Source: Muriicola sp. Z0-33
Lineage (GTDB): Bacteria; Bacteroidota; Bacteroidia; Flavobacteriales; Flavobacteriaceae
Direction of reading: 5' to 3'
DNA: 64,000 nucleotides
Assembly (NCBI RefSeq): GCF_026126425.1
Contig: NZ_JAFMPW010000007.1
Coordinates: forward strand, 62,001-126,000
Shown here piece after piece: positions 19,834 to 27,784 of this stretch. A program made the translations under genes and the position numbers. The notes below the pieces were generated by a model, which did not search any database, was not told the DNA's origin, and saw nothing but the letters and a program-made list of their open reading frames with translations. Numbering within the stretch: position 1 is the first letter of the stretch; each line of letters starts with the position of its first letter.

Positions 19834-21039
19834 ATGAACCATAAAGGAATTATTGCTTTTATTTTATTAATGTTTACTGGGCACAGCTGGGCACAGGAAG
19901 ATACTTCTCAAAAGGTATCTCAGGATTTGGAGCTGGAAGTAGAAGCGGAATACCGTTACTTTCTGGATGATGCTGCTTATAGCGATCAGCAAAGAAATTA
20001 TCCGTCAATTGCCTTTAGGCCCGCCTATAGTCTTGAATGGAATAAGGGTTATGAACGCATTAATTTTCAGGGATTCTTTAGATTAGACAGGGATAATGAG
20101 CGAACCCATGGCGATATCCGGGAACTGTATTATCAAAAGGCAAAAAATAACTGGGAGCTTAGTCTGGGCCTTAAAAAAGTGTATTGGGGTGTTATTGAGA
20201 GTAATCATTTGGTAGATATAATCAACCAGACAGACGCGGTTGAAACCTTTGACGGAGAAGAAAAACTTGGGCAACCGATGGTGCAGTTTAGTTATATTAC
20301 TAACTCAATTGGAACCTTTGAGCTGTATTATCTCCCCTATCATCGCAAACGTACATTTCCCGGAAGAGAGGGCCGATTGAGGTTTGGGACCGTCATAGAC
20401 AAAGACGATCTGAGTTATGAAAGCGGGGCCGAACAATGGCGGCAAGACCTTGCGGTGCGCTGGAAACATTATTTCGGAATTTTTGATTTGGCTTTTTCAC
20501 ATTTTTATGGCAATGGAAGAGAACCTTTATTTGTTTTTGACCAGACAGGAAATATTAATGCCTTTTACCCGGTGATTAACCAGACAGGCCTGGAACTGCA
20601 GGTGACTCATGATGCTTTTCTTTGGAAATTAGAGTCTATTTACCGTTCGGCAGAAGCACAAGACTTTTTAGCCTTCGCTGCCGGGGTAGAATACACCTTT
20701 AGTAATATTGATGGTAATGGATTGGACATAGGTGTTTTGGGCGAGTATTTATATGACGAAAGAGATGAATTGGCTTTGACTGCTTTACAGAACGATCTTT
20801 TTATTGCCAGTAGAATTGCATTTAACGATATCCAGGATACTTCCATACTATTTGGAGGCATCAAAGACCTGGAGTCTAACAGCACCATTTTTAGCCTGGA
20901 GGCCTCCAGGCGATTTGGCAGTAGTTGGACCGCTGAAATAGAAGCGAGGATTTTCAACGATATTGCTCCTTCGGAATTAATTCTTTCCAACTTCAGGGAC
21001 GATAGTTTTCTCCGGATTGCGATTTCAAAGTATTTTTGA
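19834..21039 (+). CDS. Probable outer-membrane beta-barrel protein of the exporter cassette
   Basis: The 401-residue protein has a signal peptide (cut probably after HSWAQ) and a long run of alternating hydrophobic/polar strands. It ends with an aromatic residue (AISKYF), as barrel proteins inserted by BAM do. Segments such as ELYYQKAKNNWELSLGLKKVYWG resemble alginate-export/DUF1302-like porins that accompany MMPL exporters elsewhere, but I cannot assign a family with certainty. It is 97 bases downstream of the LolA-like gene with no terminator between. It could be the outer-membrane exit of the cassette. Confidence 0.65.
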   Translation: MNHKGIIAFILLMFTGHSWAQEDTSQKVSQDLELEVEAEYRYFLDDAAYSDQQRNYPSIAFRPAYSLEWNKGYERINFQGFFRLDRDNERTHGDIRELYYQKAKNNWELSLGLKKVYWGVIESNHLVDIINQTDAVETFDGEEKLGQPMVQFSYITNSIGTFELYYLPYHRKRTFPGREGRLRFGTVIDKDDLSYESGAEQWRQDLAVRWKHYFGIFDLAFSHFYGNGREPLFVFDQTGNINAFYPVINQTGLELQVTHDAFLWKLESIYRSAEAQDFLAFAAGVEYTFSNIDGNGLDIGVLGEYLYDERDELALTALQNDLFIASRIAFNDIQDTSILFGGIKDLESNSTIFSLEASRRFGSSWTAEIEARIFNDIAPSELILSNFRDDSFLRIAISKYF

Positions 21040-21255
21040 AAAACTACCAACCTTGCTCCGCACACAAAAGGCAGGTTATTGTTATTAAAGGTCACCACAT
21101 TTAAAGGTTGCTACACAAAACATGCTTAAGTGCTTCTTCTTAAGGGCATTATTAAGCTGGTAAAATAGTACCCTTGCAATTACTATAAAGGTCAATTAGG
21201 GCGATATGATTTCAGCAGTCTTAAATGCTTAATTGTTGTAAAATGAAACCGGAAA

Positions 21256-21274
21256 TGGTTAATTTTACTAACCA
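21256..21274. promoter_or_regulatory. Palindrome upstream of the CtlX-like gene
   Basis: TGGTTA and TAACCA (21256-21261 and 21269-21274) are separated by seven AT-rich bases and end 18 bases before the ATG. It may be an operator; no cognate regulator is identified. The rest of the 253-base gap 21040-21292 shows nothing else that I recognise. Confidence 0.3.
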
Positions 21275-21292
21275 ATATTCAGGGTATTAGAG

Positions 21293-22222
21293 ATGCAGAT
21301 TACAAATACAATTTTAATGATTCGGCCGGTGAATTTCAGGATGAATGAGCAGACGGCCGTCAATAATTTCTTTCAGGAAGACCTGGACCTTAGCAAAGCG
21401 GCCATTAATAGCAGAGCGCAACAGGAGTTTGATGCATTTGTTGATATTTTAAGAGCGAAGGGGGTGGACGTAATTGTGGTAGAAGATACAGAAGACCCTG
21501 ATACCCCGGATTCTATATTTCCAAACAATTGGATCTCTTTTCACAAGAATGGTACAGTAGGTATATACCCAATGTTTGCCGTAAATAGGCGTAACGAGAG
21601 AAGAACAGATATTTTAGATATTCTGGAAGAAAAAGGGTTTAGGATAGATAATATCATGGATTATACCACGGCTGAAGAGGAAGGATTTTTTCTGGAAGGA
21701 ACGGGAAGTATTTTAATGGACAGGGAGAATCAGAAGGCGTATTGCGCGCTTTCGGAGAGGGCTCATGAGGAACTGTTTATAGAGTTCTGTGAGGATTTTG
21801 ATTGTATGCCGGTGATTTTTACTGCAAACCAGACTGTAAATGGGGAACGTTTACCCATTTATCATACCAATGTTATGATGTGCCTTGGAGAACAAATCGC
21901 TGTTATCTGCCTGGATGCCATTGATGATAAAAAAGAAAGAGACAATGTAGTAAAGCACCTTAAAGAGGATGGGAAAGAAGTGGTGCCTATTACTGAAGAA
22001 CAGATGCACCATTTTGCAGGGAATATGCTCCAGGTGCTTACCAAAGATAATCTACGCCTTATGGTGATGAGTTCTGCGGCCTTTAATAGTTTGTCAGAAC
22101 AACAAAAAGCAATAATTGAAAAGTCTGGTGAAATAGTGCATAGCTCTCTGGACACTATTGAGACTTGCGGCGGAGGTAGTGCCCGTTGTATGATGGCCGA
22201 AGTGTTTTTGCCCAGGTCTTAG
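21293..22222 (+). CDS. ctlX: CtlX-like amidinotransferase-fold hydrolase
   Basis: The 309-residue protein belongs to the guanidine-modifying superfamily, in the subgroup annotated as citrulline-utilisation hydrolase CtlX. Visible landmarks are IRPVNFRMNEQT (10-21), FPNNWISFH (76-84), EGTGSILMDR (135-144), the acid/His pair region PIYHTNVMMC (188-197) and the terminal TCGGGSARCMMAE with the nucleophilic Cys299. CtlX was named from citrulline use in Francisella; the reaction here is inferred from family membership only. It stands alone, convergent with the minus-strand gene at 22291. Confidence 0.8.
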   Translation: MQITNTILMIRPVNFRMNEQTAVNNFFQEDLDLSKAAINSRAQQEFDAFVDILRAKGVDVIVVEDTEDPDTPDSIFPNNWISFHKNGTVGIYPMFAVNRRNERRTDILDILEEKGFRIDNIMDYTTAEEEGFFLEGTGSILMDRENQKAYCALSERAHEELFIEFCEDFDCMPVIFTANQTVNGERLPIYHTNVMMCLGEQIAVICLDAIDDKKERDNVVKHLKEDGKEVVPITEEQMHHFAGNMLQVLTKDNLRLMVMSSAAFNSLSEQQKAIIEKSGEIVHSSLDTIETCGGGSARCMMAEVFLPRS

Positions 22223-22290
22223 GAAAAGGCCGATTGTATTTCCAATCCGGTATTTAACTGCGGATTGCTACGGGCTTTATCTAATAAGAC

Positions 22291-23793
22291 TTATTCTCCT
22301 TCTGCAACAACGAACTCTTTGAGTGCCGCATTGGGCTCCATAATACTGTATCCTTGCCAGAATTCCGGATTATATCTGGCCATATAGGTGGCTTTTACAC
22401 TTTTGTCTTCCTTGTAGTCGTCAAAACCTTGCTGGTCTATCAAGTTATTCTCAAATACAACTAATTCCCATTTATTGGTGTTGGTCATCCTGAAGTCGAT
22501 ATTCAACCTTAACTCGTTTTGTTTTCTCCGGCCTTTTACATGCTTGTTTTTTTCGATGACATCTAACGGGCGGTCAAATCTGAACCAACGCCCAAAACTA
22601 AAATCGGCAAATTTTAAATCGTATTTACCATTTTCCAATTTGGTGAAACGCATAGAACCCTTATAGAGCGTTTCACGGTAAAAAATACCCAATAATCTGA
22701 AATTCCGGAGATTCTTAAGGTTTACAAAATCGATCCGCATCACTGCAAAATCCTCAATATTTATATACAACTTCCCCTTAAAATCGGCGCTTCGTTTGGG
22801 AGTAAAATCTATTACATAAACCCCGGCATCATCAATTTCCGCGTAGCCATCAATCTTAAATTCATACTTTCTGTATTTATCTACAAGATTGAGCTTGGTA
22901 TCCTCCTGGTAGTAGAGTTCATTTAACAGCTCGTCAAAAATATGTTTTTGGCTGTCTACCAGACCTGAAATAGTGTCGTTTTTAATTTCATTTTCCAGTT
23001 CCCTGGCTTCTTCTTCCTCCAGATCACTCAAAATAGAATCTACCTGCACTTTCTGACTAAAGATCCCCGACTTAATTTTTAGATAGGAATCTGGTTTCAC
23101 GTTTTGTTTAAACATGGTCTCCATGCGTTTTCCAAGATCTTCAAAAGACCCGATATCTTTTTTGTCGTAAAGTTCTGCCGCCTTTAAGACAGCTACTTTG
23201 TAGGCCTTATCCGTTTTGTAGAAGTCGCCCAGAGTTTCACTGTAGTGGTAAGAATTTAAGGGAATGGCCCTGGCGATACTGTCTATCAGTTCTTTGTCCA
23301 ATTCTTCAATAGAAGATTTTTCAAACCCGAAATCTACCTTATTAATATTTCCAAATATGGATTGCCTCAGAAAGTAGCGTTGCCTGATGGGGTCGTGATT
23401 GATATTTTGTGGTAATTGGGAAATCATTTTTTCTATGATCTCTTCCGCATCTAATTCCTTATTAAATAGATACACTCCACTCAATTCTATAGGTTTCGGT
23501 TTAAGATATAAAACACTATCAAGCCCCTGGCCTATATGTATAGCTGTTTTTTCATATCCCATACTAGAGATATAAATAGAATCCTGCATGGCCTCCAGCT
23601 CTTCTAAAGTGAGGCTAAACCTCCCTTCATCGTTAGTTATTGTTCCTTTATGTTCCCCTAACTGTATGGTGGCATAAGGAACTCCCTCGCTGGTTTTTGC
23701 GTTAACTACTTTAGAGTTTAGGTTTTGGGAAACAAGGCTAAATGAGGTCAATAACAATAGTAAGACAACTAAATCTGATCTGCGAATATTCAT
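22291..23793 (-). CDS. Secreted protein with carboxypeptidase-D-like regulatory domain
   Basis: The 500-residue protein has a signal peptide (RRSDLVVLLLLLTSFSLVSQ) and an N-terminal CarboxypepD_reg-like beta-sandwich (residues about 22-110: GVPYATIQLGEHKGTITNDEGRFSL, split). A helical middle part and a C-terminal beta-rich region follow (ADFKGKLYINIEDFAVMRID). Such proteins are common in Flavobacteriia, often of unknown role in the periplasm or outer membrane. I used the ATG at 23793; a TTG seven codons upstream is in frame but spoils the signal peptide. It lies 69 bases downstream of the SDR gene on the same strand. Confidence 0.75.
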   Translation of the reverse strand: MNIRRSDLVVLLLLLTSFSLVSQNLNSKVVNAKTSEGVPYATIQLGEHKGTITNDEGRFSLTLEELEAMQDSIYISSMGYEKTAIHIGQGLDSVLYLKPKPIELSGVYLFNKELDAEEIIEKMISQLPQNINHDPIRQRYFLRQSIFGNINKVDFGFEKSSIEELDKELIDSIARAIPLNSYHYSETLGDFYKTDKAYKVAVLKAAELYDKKDIGSFEDLGKRMETMFKQNVKPDSYLKIKSGIFSQKVQVDSILSDLEEEEARELENEIKNDTISGLVDSQKHIFDELLNELYYQEDTKLNLVDKYRKYEFKIDGYAEIDDAGVYVIDFTPKRSADFKGKLYINIEDFAVMRIDFVNLKNLRNFRLLGIFYRETLYKGSMRFTKLENGKYDLKFADFSFGRWFRFDRPLDVIEKNKHVKGRRKQNELRLNIDFRMTNTNKWELVVFENNLIDQQGFDDYKEDKSVKATYMARYNPEFWQGYSIMEPNAALKEFVVAEGE

Positions 23794-23862
23794 GGATGTC
23801 CAATTAAACGGCAATGATATTATAATAGACGTAGAAAATGTATTAAAAGTTGCCTAAAATTT

Positions 23863-25296
23863 TTATTCGCTGTTCTTTTTAGCAATATTTTTTATCATAC
23901 CTCCAAAAATAAAATAATGAAAAGGGAGTACGCTGTACCAATAAAGCCGTCCTTTTAGTCCTTTTGGCCTGAATGTAGCCGTTTGGTGTAAGACATTGTT
24001 CTTATCAATCTTGAACTCGAGCCAGGCTTCTCCCGGCATTCGCATTTCGGCAAAAAGGAGTAATCTGCTTTTATCCCTGTCAGCCAAAAGTACGCGCCAA
24101 AAGTCTAAAGAATCCCCGGTAAAGATTTTATCGGGGTGGGTGCGCCCCCTTCTCAGGCCTACTCCCCCGTTTAGTTTGTCTAGAACACCTCTTATCTTCC
24201 AAAGCCAATCTCCATAATACCACCCATTGGTGCCGCCAATTTTCCAGATATTATTTAACGTGGCTTCCCGGTCCTTAATTTTGATTGTTTTTTCATCTTT
24301 AAGCACCCCAAATTTGGGTACCTGTATGTGTCTTTCGAGCGTCTTTTTAAACCTGCCACTAACCATGCTATCTTTCCAACTGCTTACTACCAGATTTTGC
24401 TCAATTTTTTTAAAGGCCATGTCTATGGCCTCCCGGTAGGTATGTGTTTTAACCTGGAGCAGCTCTTCTAATCTGTTGTCTTTTGCGATTACCTCTACCT
24501 TCATGCTGTCTACCAGGTTTAGTGCCAGTTTATAAGAAGTAGAAGTTACAAAGTATAGCCAGTAGGAAGATAGTTTTGGTGTCATTACTGGTACTGTCAT
24601 AATCCAATTCCTGAATCCTCTTGCCTGCGCATACTGCTGCAGCATTTGTTTGTAAGTAAGCACATCCGGACCGGCAATATCAAATGATTCATTGAAGGTT
24701 TCGGAATGCCCTAAAACCCTTGTCAGAAAATAGATGACATCCCTTATGGCTATGGGCTGTGTTTTTGTGAGCACCCATTTAGGAGTAATCATCAATGGTA
24801 GTTTCTCACATAAATCCCGGATGATTTCAAAGGACGAACTGCCAGAACCCACTATGATCCCTGCACGTAAGACTGTCAGATTAAAATTACCTTCAGATAA
24901 TATTTCTTCCACATTTTTCCTTGACCACAGGTGTTTCGAAAGGTTTTTTTCATTGACTATACCACTTAGATAGATCACCTGATTTACGGCTGTGCCTTCT
25001 AGATATTTGTTGAAATTGGCTGCTGTAATGGCTTCCATTTCGTCAAAATCTGTGGTGGAGTTGCTCATAGAATGTATAAGAAAATAAGCCACGTCTAAAT
25101 CTTTGGGAAGTACATCGGGAACTACGGGTTCCAGAAAATCTATCTCTATAATTTCTACGGCATCCCGCGTTTCCTGATCAATAGATAAACGCTCTTTATT
25201 CCGCACGGCGCAAACCACTTCGTGCTTCGCAGCAAGCAATTGAGGCAATAGCCGCATCCCTATATATCCATTGGCACCGGTTAACAAGATCTTCAT
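23863..25296 (-). CDS. SDR-family NAD(P)-binding protein with C-terminal DUF2867
   Basis: The 477-residue protein begins with an extended Rossmann fold (MKILLTGANGYIGMRLLPQL; Gly-rich loop at residues 7-13), resembling the NDUFA9-like/atypical SDR group. A C-terminal DUF2867 region runs from about residue 320 to the end, with GRTHPDKIFTGDSLDFWRV and a final hydrophobic stretch (YWYSVLPFHYFIFGGMI) that may touch the membrane. The substrate is unknown. It is in line with the gene at 25365-25790 (74 bases upstream). Confidence 0.85.
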   Translation of the reverse strand: MKILLTGANGYIGMRLLPQLLAAKHEVVCAVRNKERLSIDQETRDAVEIIEIDFLEPVVPDVLPKDLDVAYFLIHSMSNSTTDFDEMEAITAANFNKYLEGTAVNQVIYLSGIVNEKNLSKHLWSRKNVEEILSEGNFNLTVLRAGIIVGSGSSSFEIIRDLCEKLPLMITPKWVLTKTQPIAIRDVIYFLTRVLGHSETFNESFDIAGPDVLTYKQMLQQYAQARGFRNWIMTVPVMTPKLSSYWLYFVTSTSYKLALNLVDSMKVEVIAKDNRLEELLQVKTHTYREAIDMAFKKIEQNLVVSSWKDSMVSGRFKKTLERHIQVPKFGVLKDEKTIKIKDREATLNNIWKIGGTNGWYYGDWLWKIRGVLDKLNGGVGLRRGRTHPDKIFTGDSLDFWRVLLADRDKSRLLLFAEMRMPGEAWLEFKIDKNNVLHQTATFRPKGLKGRLYWYSVLPFHYFIFGGMIKNIAKKNSE

Positions 25297-25364
25297 TTCT
25301 GTTTTTGAATTAAAGTGGTTGGAGTCTCGGGCTTTATCTTTGTCAAAGTAACCGTTTTTGTAAT

Positions 25365-25790
25365 TTATAAATCTTCTATGGAGGTTGGGGCATTATCTGC
25401 TTTATAATTCAGCATTTTTTTAAAGAAGCGCTGTATCGCCTTGGTATCGGATCTTACTTTTATAAAATGGTGATCCCTGTAAATAGCATAAATGCCAAGA
25501 TCACCTTTGTAAATACTCAATTTGTAATAAGGGATAACCAACGCAAAAGTCTCCAGCAACGACCTAAAACGGACAATAATCCCATTTGGTCTCATTTCAA
25601 CATTGCAGCTGTTGAGGTTGTTATCCAGGAGCAACAAATTGCGAATTTCCAAACTGCAACCCGTAATAAACAATTTGGGAGAGCCAATACCCCCCATGTT
25701 CCAGCGCTCTTTAAGGGTAAAAGGTTTACCCACAGCCGCGTCTACCTTTCTGGTGATCTCTTTGTTGTTGTATGAAACATTGAGTAGCAT
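25365..25790 (-). CDS. Hypothetical protein, 141 residues
   Basis: The product has no signal peptide and no motif that I recognise. It is basic, with short beta-strand-like segments (KPFTLKERWNMGG, IVRFRSLLETFALVIPYYKLSIYKGDLGIYAI spread over residues 22-105) and a basic helix near the end (AIQRFFKKMLNYK). I chose the ATG at 25790; an in-frame TTG at 25832 would add 14 residues. It is divergent from argS and lies upstream of the SDR gene on the same strand, so it may share its transcript. Confidence 0.55.
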   Translation of the reverse strand: MLLNVSYNNKEITRKVDAAVGKPFTLKERWNMGGIGSPKLFITGCSLEIRNLLLLDNNLNSCNVEMRPNGIIVRFRSLLETFALVIPYYKLSIYKGDLGIYAIYRDHHFIKVRSDTKAIQRFFKKMLNYKADNAPTSIEDL

Positions 25791-25945
25791 ATTAATGCTC
25801 CTGATTATTAATACTCTTGGAGGTAAGGACAAGAATTGTGTGTGGTTTATAGTTCATCTGACAATCTTTTTTCATAAAGTTAATTAAATCTGTCTACAAT
25901 TATTTTGAAGCATCTACTTTTCAAGGTCAAAGCGCAAAAAATGAT

Positions 25946-25953
25946 TAGTTTTG
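25946..25953 (+). promoter_or_regulatory. -7 box of the argS promoter
   Basis: TAGTTTTG fits TAnnTTTG and lies 22 bases before the argS ATG, giving a leader near 20 bases. No TTG is found at the expected upstream distance, so only the -7 element is claimed. Confidence 0.45.
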
Positions 25954-25975
25954 CACCTTCAACTTACCGCAGTTT

Positions 25976-27760
25976 ATGAAGATAGAACAACTACTTACGG
26001 CAAAGGTAAAAGAAGCCGTATCTGCCATTTTCGAAATTGAACTTCCAACCGTGGAATTTCAACCTACAAGAAAAGATTTTGAAGGCGATATAACAGCGGT
26101 AATTTTTCCTATGCTACGTTATGTAAAAGGCAATCCCGAGCAAATTGGGAAACAGATAGGCGAGTACTTAAAGGAGCAGCTGGGCGAAGTTGAGGATTAT
26201 AATGTGATCAAAGGCTTTTTAAACATTGTTATAGACGATTCGTACTATTTGCAATTCTTTAATTCGATTCTCGATACCTCTAATTATGGTTTGGGCATCT
26301 CCAGTGCAAAAAATGCCGTAATGGTAGAATATTCTTCTCCCAATACCAATAAACCCTTGCATCTGGGACATATTAGAAATAACCTTTTAGGGTATTCTGT
26401 AGCCGAGATTCTTAAGGCATCCGGTAAAAAGGTGTATAAAACACAGATCATAAATGATCGCGGCATACATATCTGTAAAAGTATGCTGGCATGGAAGAAA
26501 TGGGGAAAGGAGGAGACTCCAGAAAGCAGTGGGCTAAAGGGAGATAAGTTAGTAGGTAATTATTATGTTGCTTTTGACAAGGCGTACAAAGAAGAAGTGA
26601 GCAAATTGGTAGCTGAAGGGGTTGCCAGAGAAAAAGCAGAAAAAGAAGCACCTTTACTACTGGAGGCTCAGAATATGCTTCGCAGTTGGGAAGCAGGAGA
26701 AGAAGAAGTGGTGGGCCTATGGAAAAAAATGAATGGATGGGTCTATAAAGGTTTCGATGAGACGTACAAGAATCTGGGAGTAGATTTTGACCAGTTGTAT
26801 TATGAAAGCGACACCTATCTATTAGGTAAAGATGTAGTAGCAGATGGCCTCAGCAAAGGGGTATTTTATAAAAAGGAAGATGGCAGTGTCTGGATAGATC
26901 TTACAGAAGAAGGACTTGACGAAAAAATTGTGTTGCGCTCAGACGGGACAGCGGTTTATATGACCCAGGATATTGGAACGGCTATCCAACGGGTTAAAGA
27001 TTACCCGGATATAGGCGGACTGGTGTATACCGTAGGAAATGAGCAGGATTATCATTTTAAGGTGCTTTTTTTAATTCTGAAGAAACTGGGTTACAGTTGG
27101 GCAGAACATCTATATCACCTTAGCTATGGGATGGTAGATCTTCCCAGCGGTAAGATGAAGAGCAGGGAAGGAACCGTTGTAGATGCAGATGATCTGATGA
27201 ATGCAATGACCAAAACGGCCGCAGATATTTCTGAAGAACTCGGGAAATTAGATGATTATACTGAGGATGAAAAAAAAGACCTTTATAAGATGATAGGCCT
27301 TGGGGCATTGAAATATTACATCTTAAAAGTAGACCCCAAAAAAAGGATTCTTTTTAACCCGGAAGAATCTGTAGACTTTCAGGGGAATACAGGGCCGTTT
27401 ATTCAATACACTTATGCCCGGATACAATCTATCCTAAGAAAAGCGGATAAACTCAGTATCTCAGGAACTGAAGTGGAAATGCAACAAGATTTGCATCAAA
27501 AGGAAAAGGAATTACTAAAACAATTGCAATTGTTTCCAGAGACCATACAATTGGCTGCAACAAATTACAGTCCGGCATTAATAGCCAATTATACCTACGA
27601 TTTGGTGAAGGAATTTAATTCGTTCTATCAGCAGGTTTCTATTCTTGGTGAAGCAAACGAAGAAAAAAAGACCTTTAGGGTACTCTTATCAAAAAAGGTA
27701 GCTGAGGTAATTAAAACGGCTTTCGGACTATTGGGAATACAGGTGCCACAGCGTATGTAA
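25976..27760 (+). CDS. argS: Arginyl-tRNA synthetase
   Basis: The 594-residue class I synthetase charges tRNA-Arg. It has the N-terminal Add-1 domain (residues about 1-110), the HIGH-type motif KPLHLGHIRNN (about 123-133) with the preceding EYSSPNTNKP, and the region DLPSGKMKSREGTVVD. In place of a clean KMSKS, this reads KMKSREG, a degeneracy that is common in ArgRS. The C-terminal anticodon domain ends in GLLGIQVPQRM. Complete and single copy in the window. Confidence 0.98.
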   Translation: MKIEQLLTAKVKEAVSAIFEIELPTVEFQPTRKDFEGDITAVIFPMLRYVKGNPEQIGKQIGEYLKEQLGEVEDYNVIKGFLNIVIDDSYYLQFFNSILDTSNYGLGISSAKNAVMVEYSSPNTNKPLHLGHIRNNLLGYSVAEILKASGKKVYKTQIINDRGIHICKSMLAWKKWGKEETPESSGLKGDKLVGNYYVAFDKAYKEEVSKLVAEGVAREKAEKEAPLLLEAQNMLRSWEAGEEEVVGLWKKMNGWVYKGFDETYKNLGVDFDQLYYESDTYLLGKDVVADGLSKGVFYKKEDGSVWIDLTEEGLDEKIVLRSDGTAVYMTQDIGTAIQRVKDYPDIGGLVYTVGNEQDYHFKVLFLILKKLGYSWAEHLYHLSYGMVDLPSGKMKSREGTVVDADDLMNAMTKTAADISEELGKLDDYTEDEKKDLYKMIGLGALKYYILKVDPKKRILFNPEESVDFQGNTGPFIQYTYARIQSILRKADKLSISGTEVEMQQDLHQKEKELLKQLQLFPETIQLAATNYSPALIANYTYDLVKEFNSFYQQVSILGEANEEKKTFRVLLSKKVAEVIKTAFGLLGIQVPQRM

Positions 27761-27784
27761 GCACGCACCTCCGGACTTCTTTAA

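Noticed and set aside
21121-21162. 13-codon frame beginning MLKCFFLRALLSW in the gap before the CtlX-like gene
   Set aside because: It is very short, without a promoter, amino-acid bias or attenuator hairpin that would make it a leader peptide.
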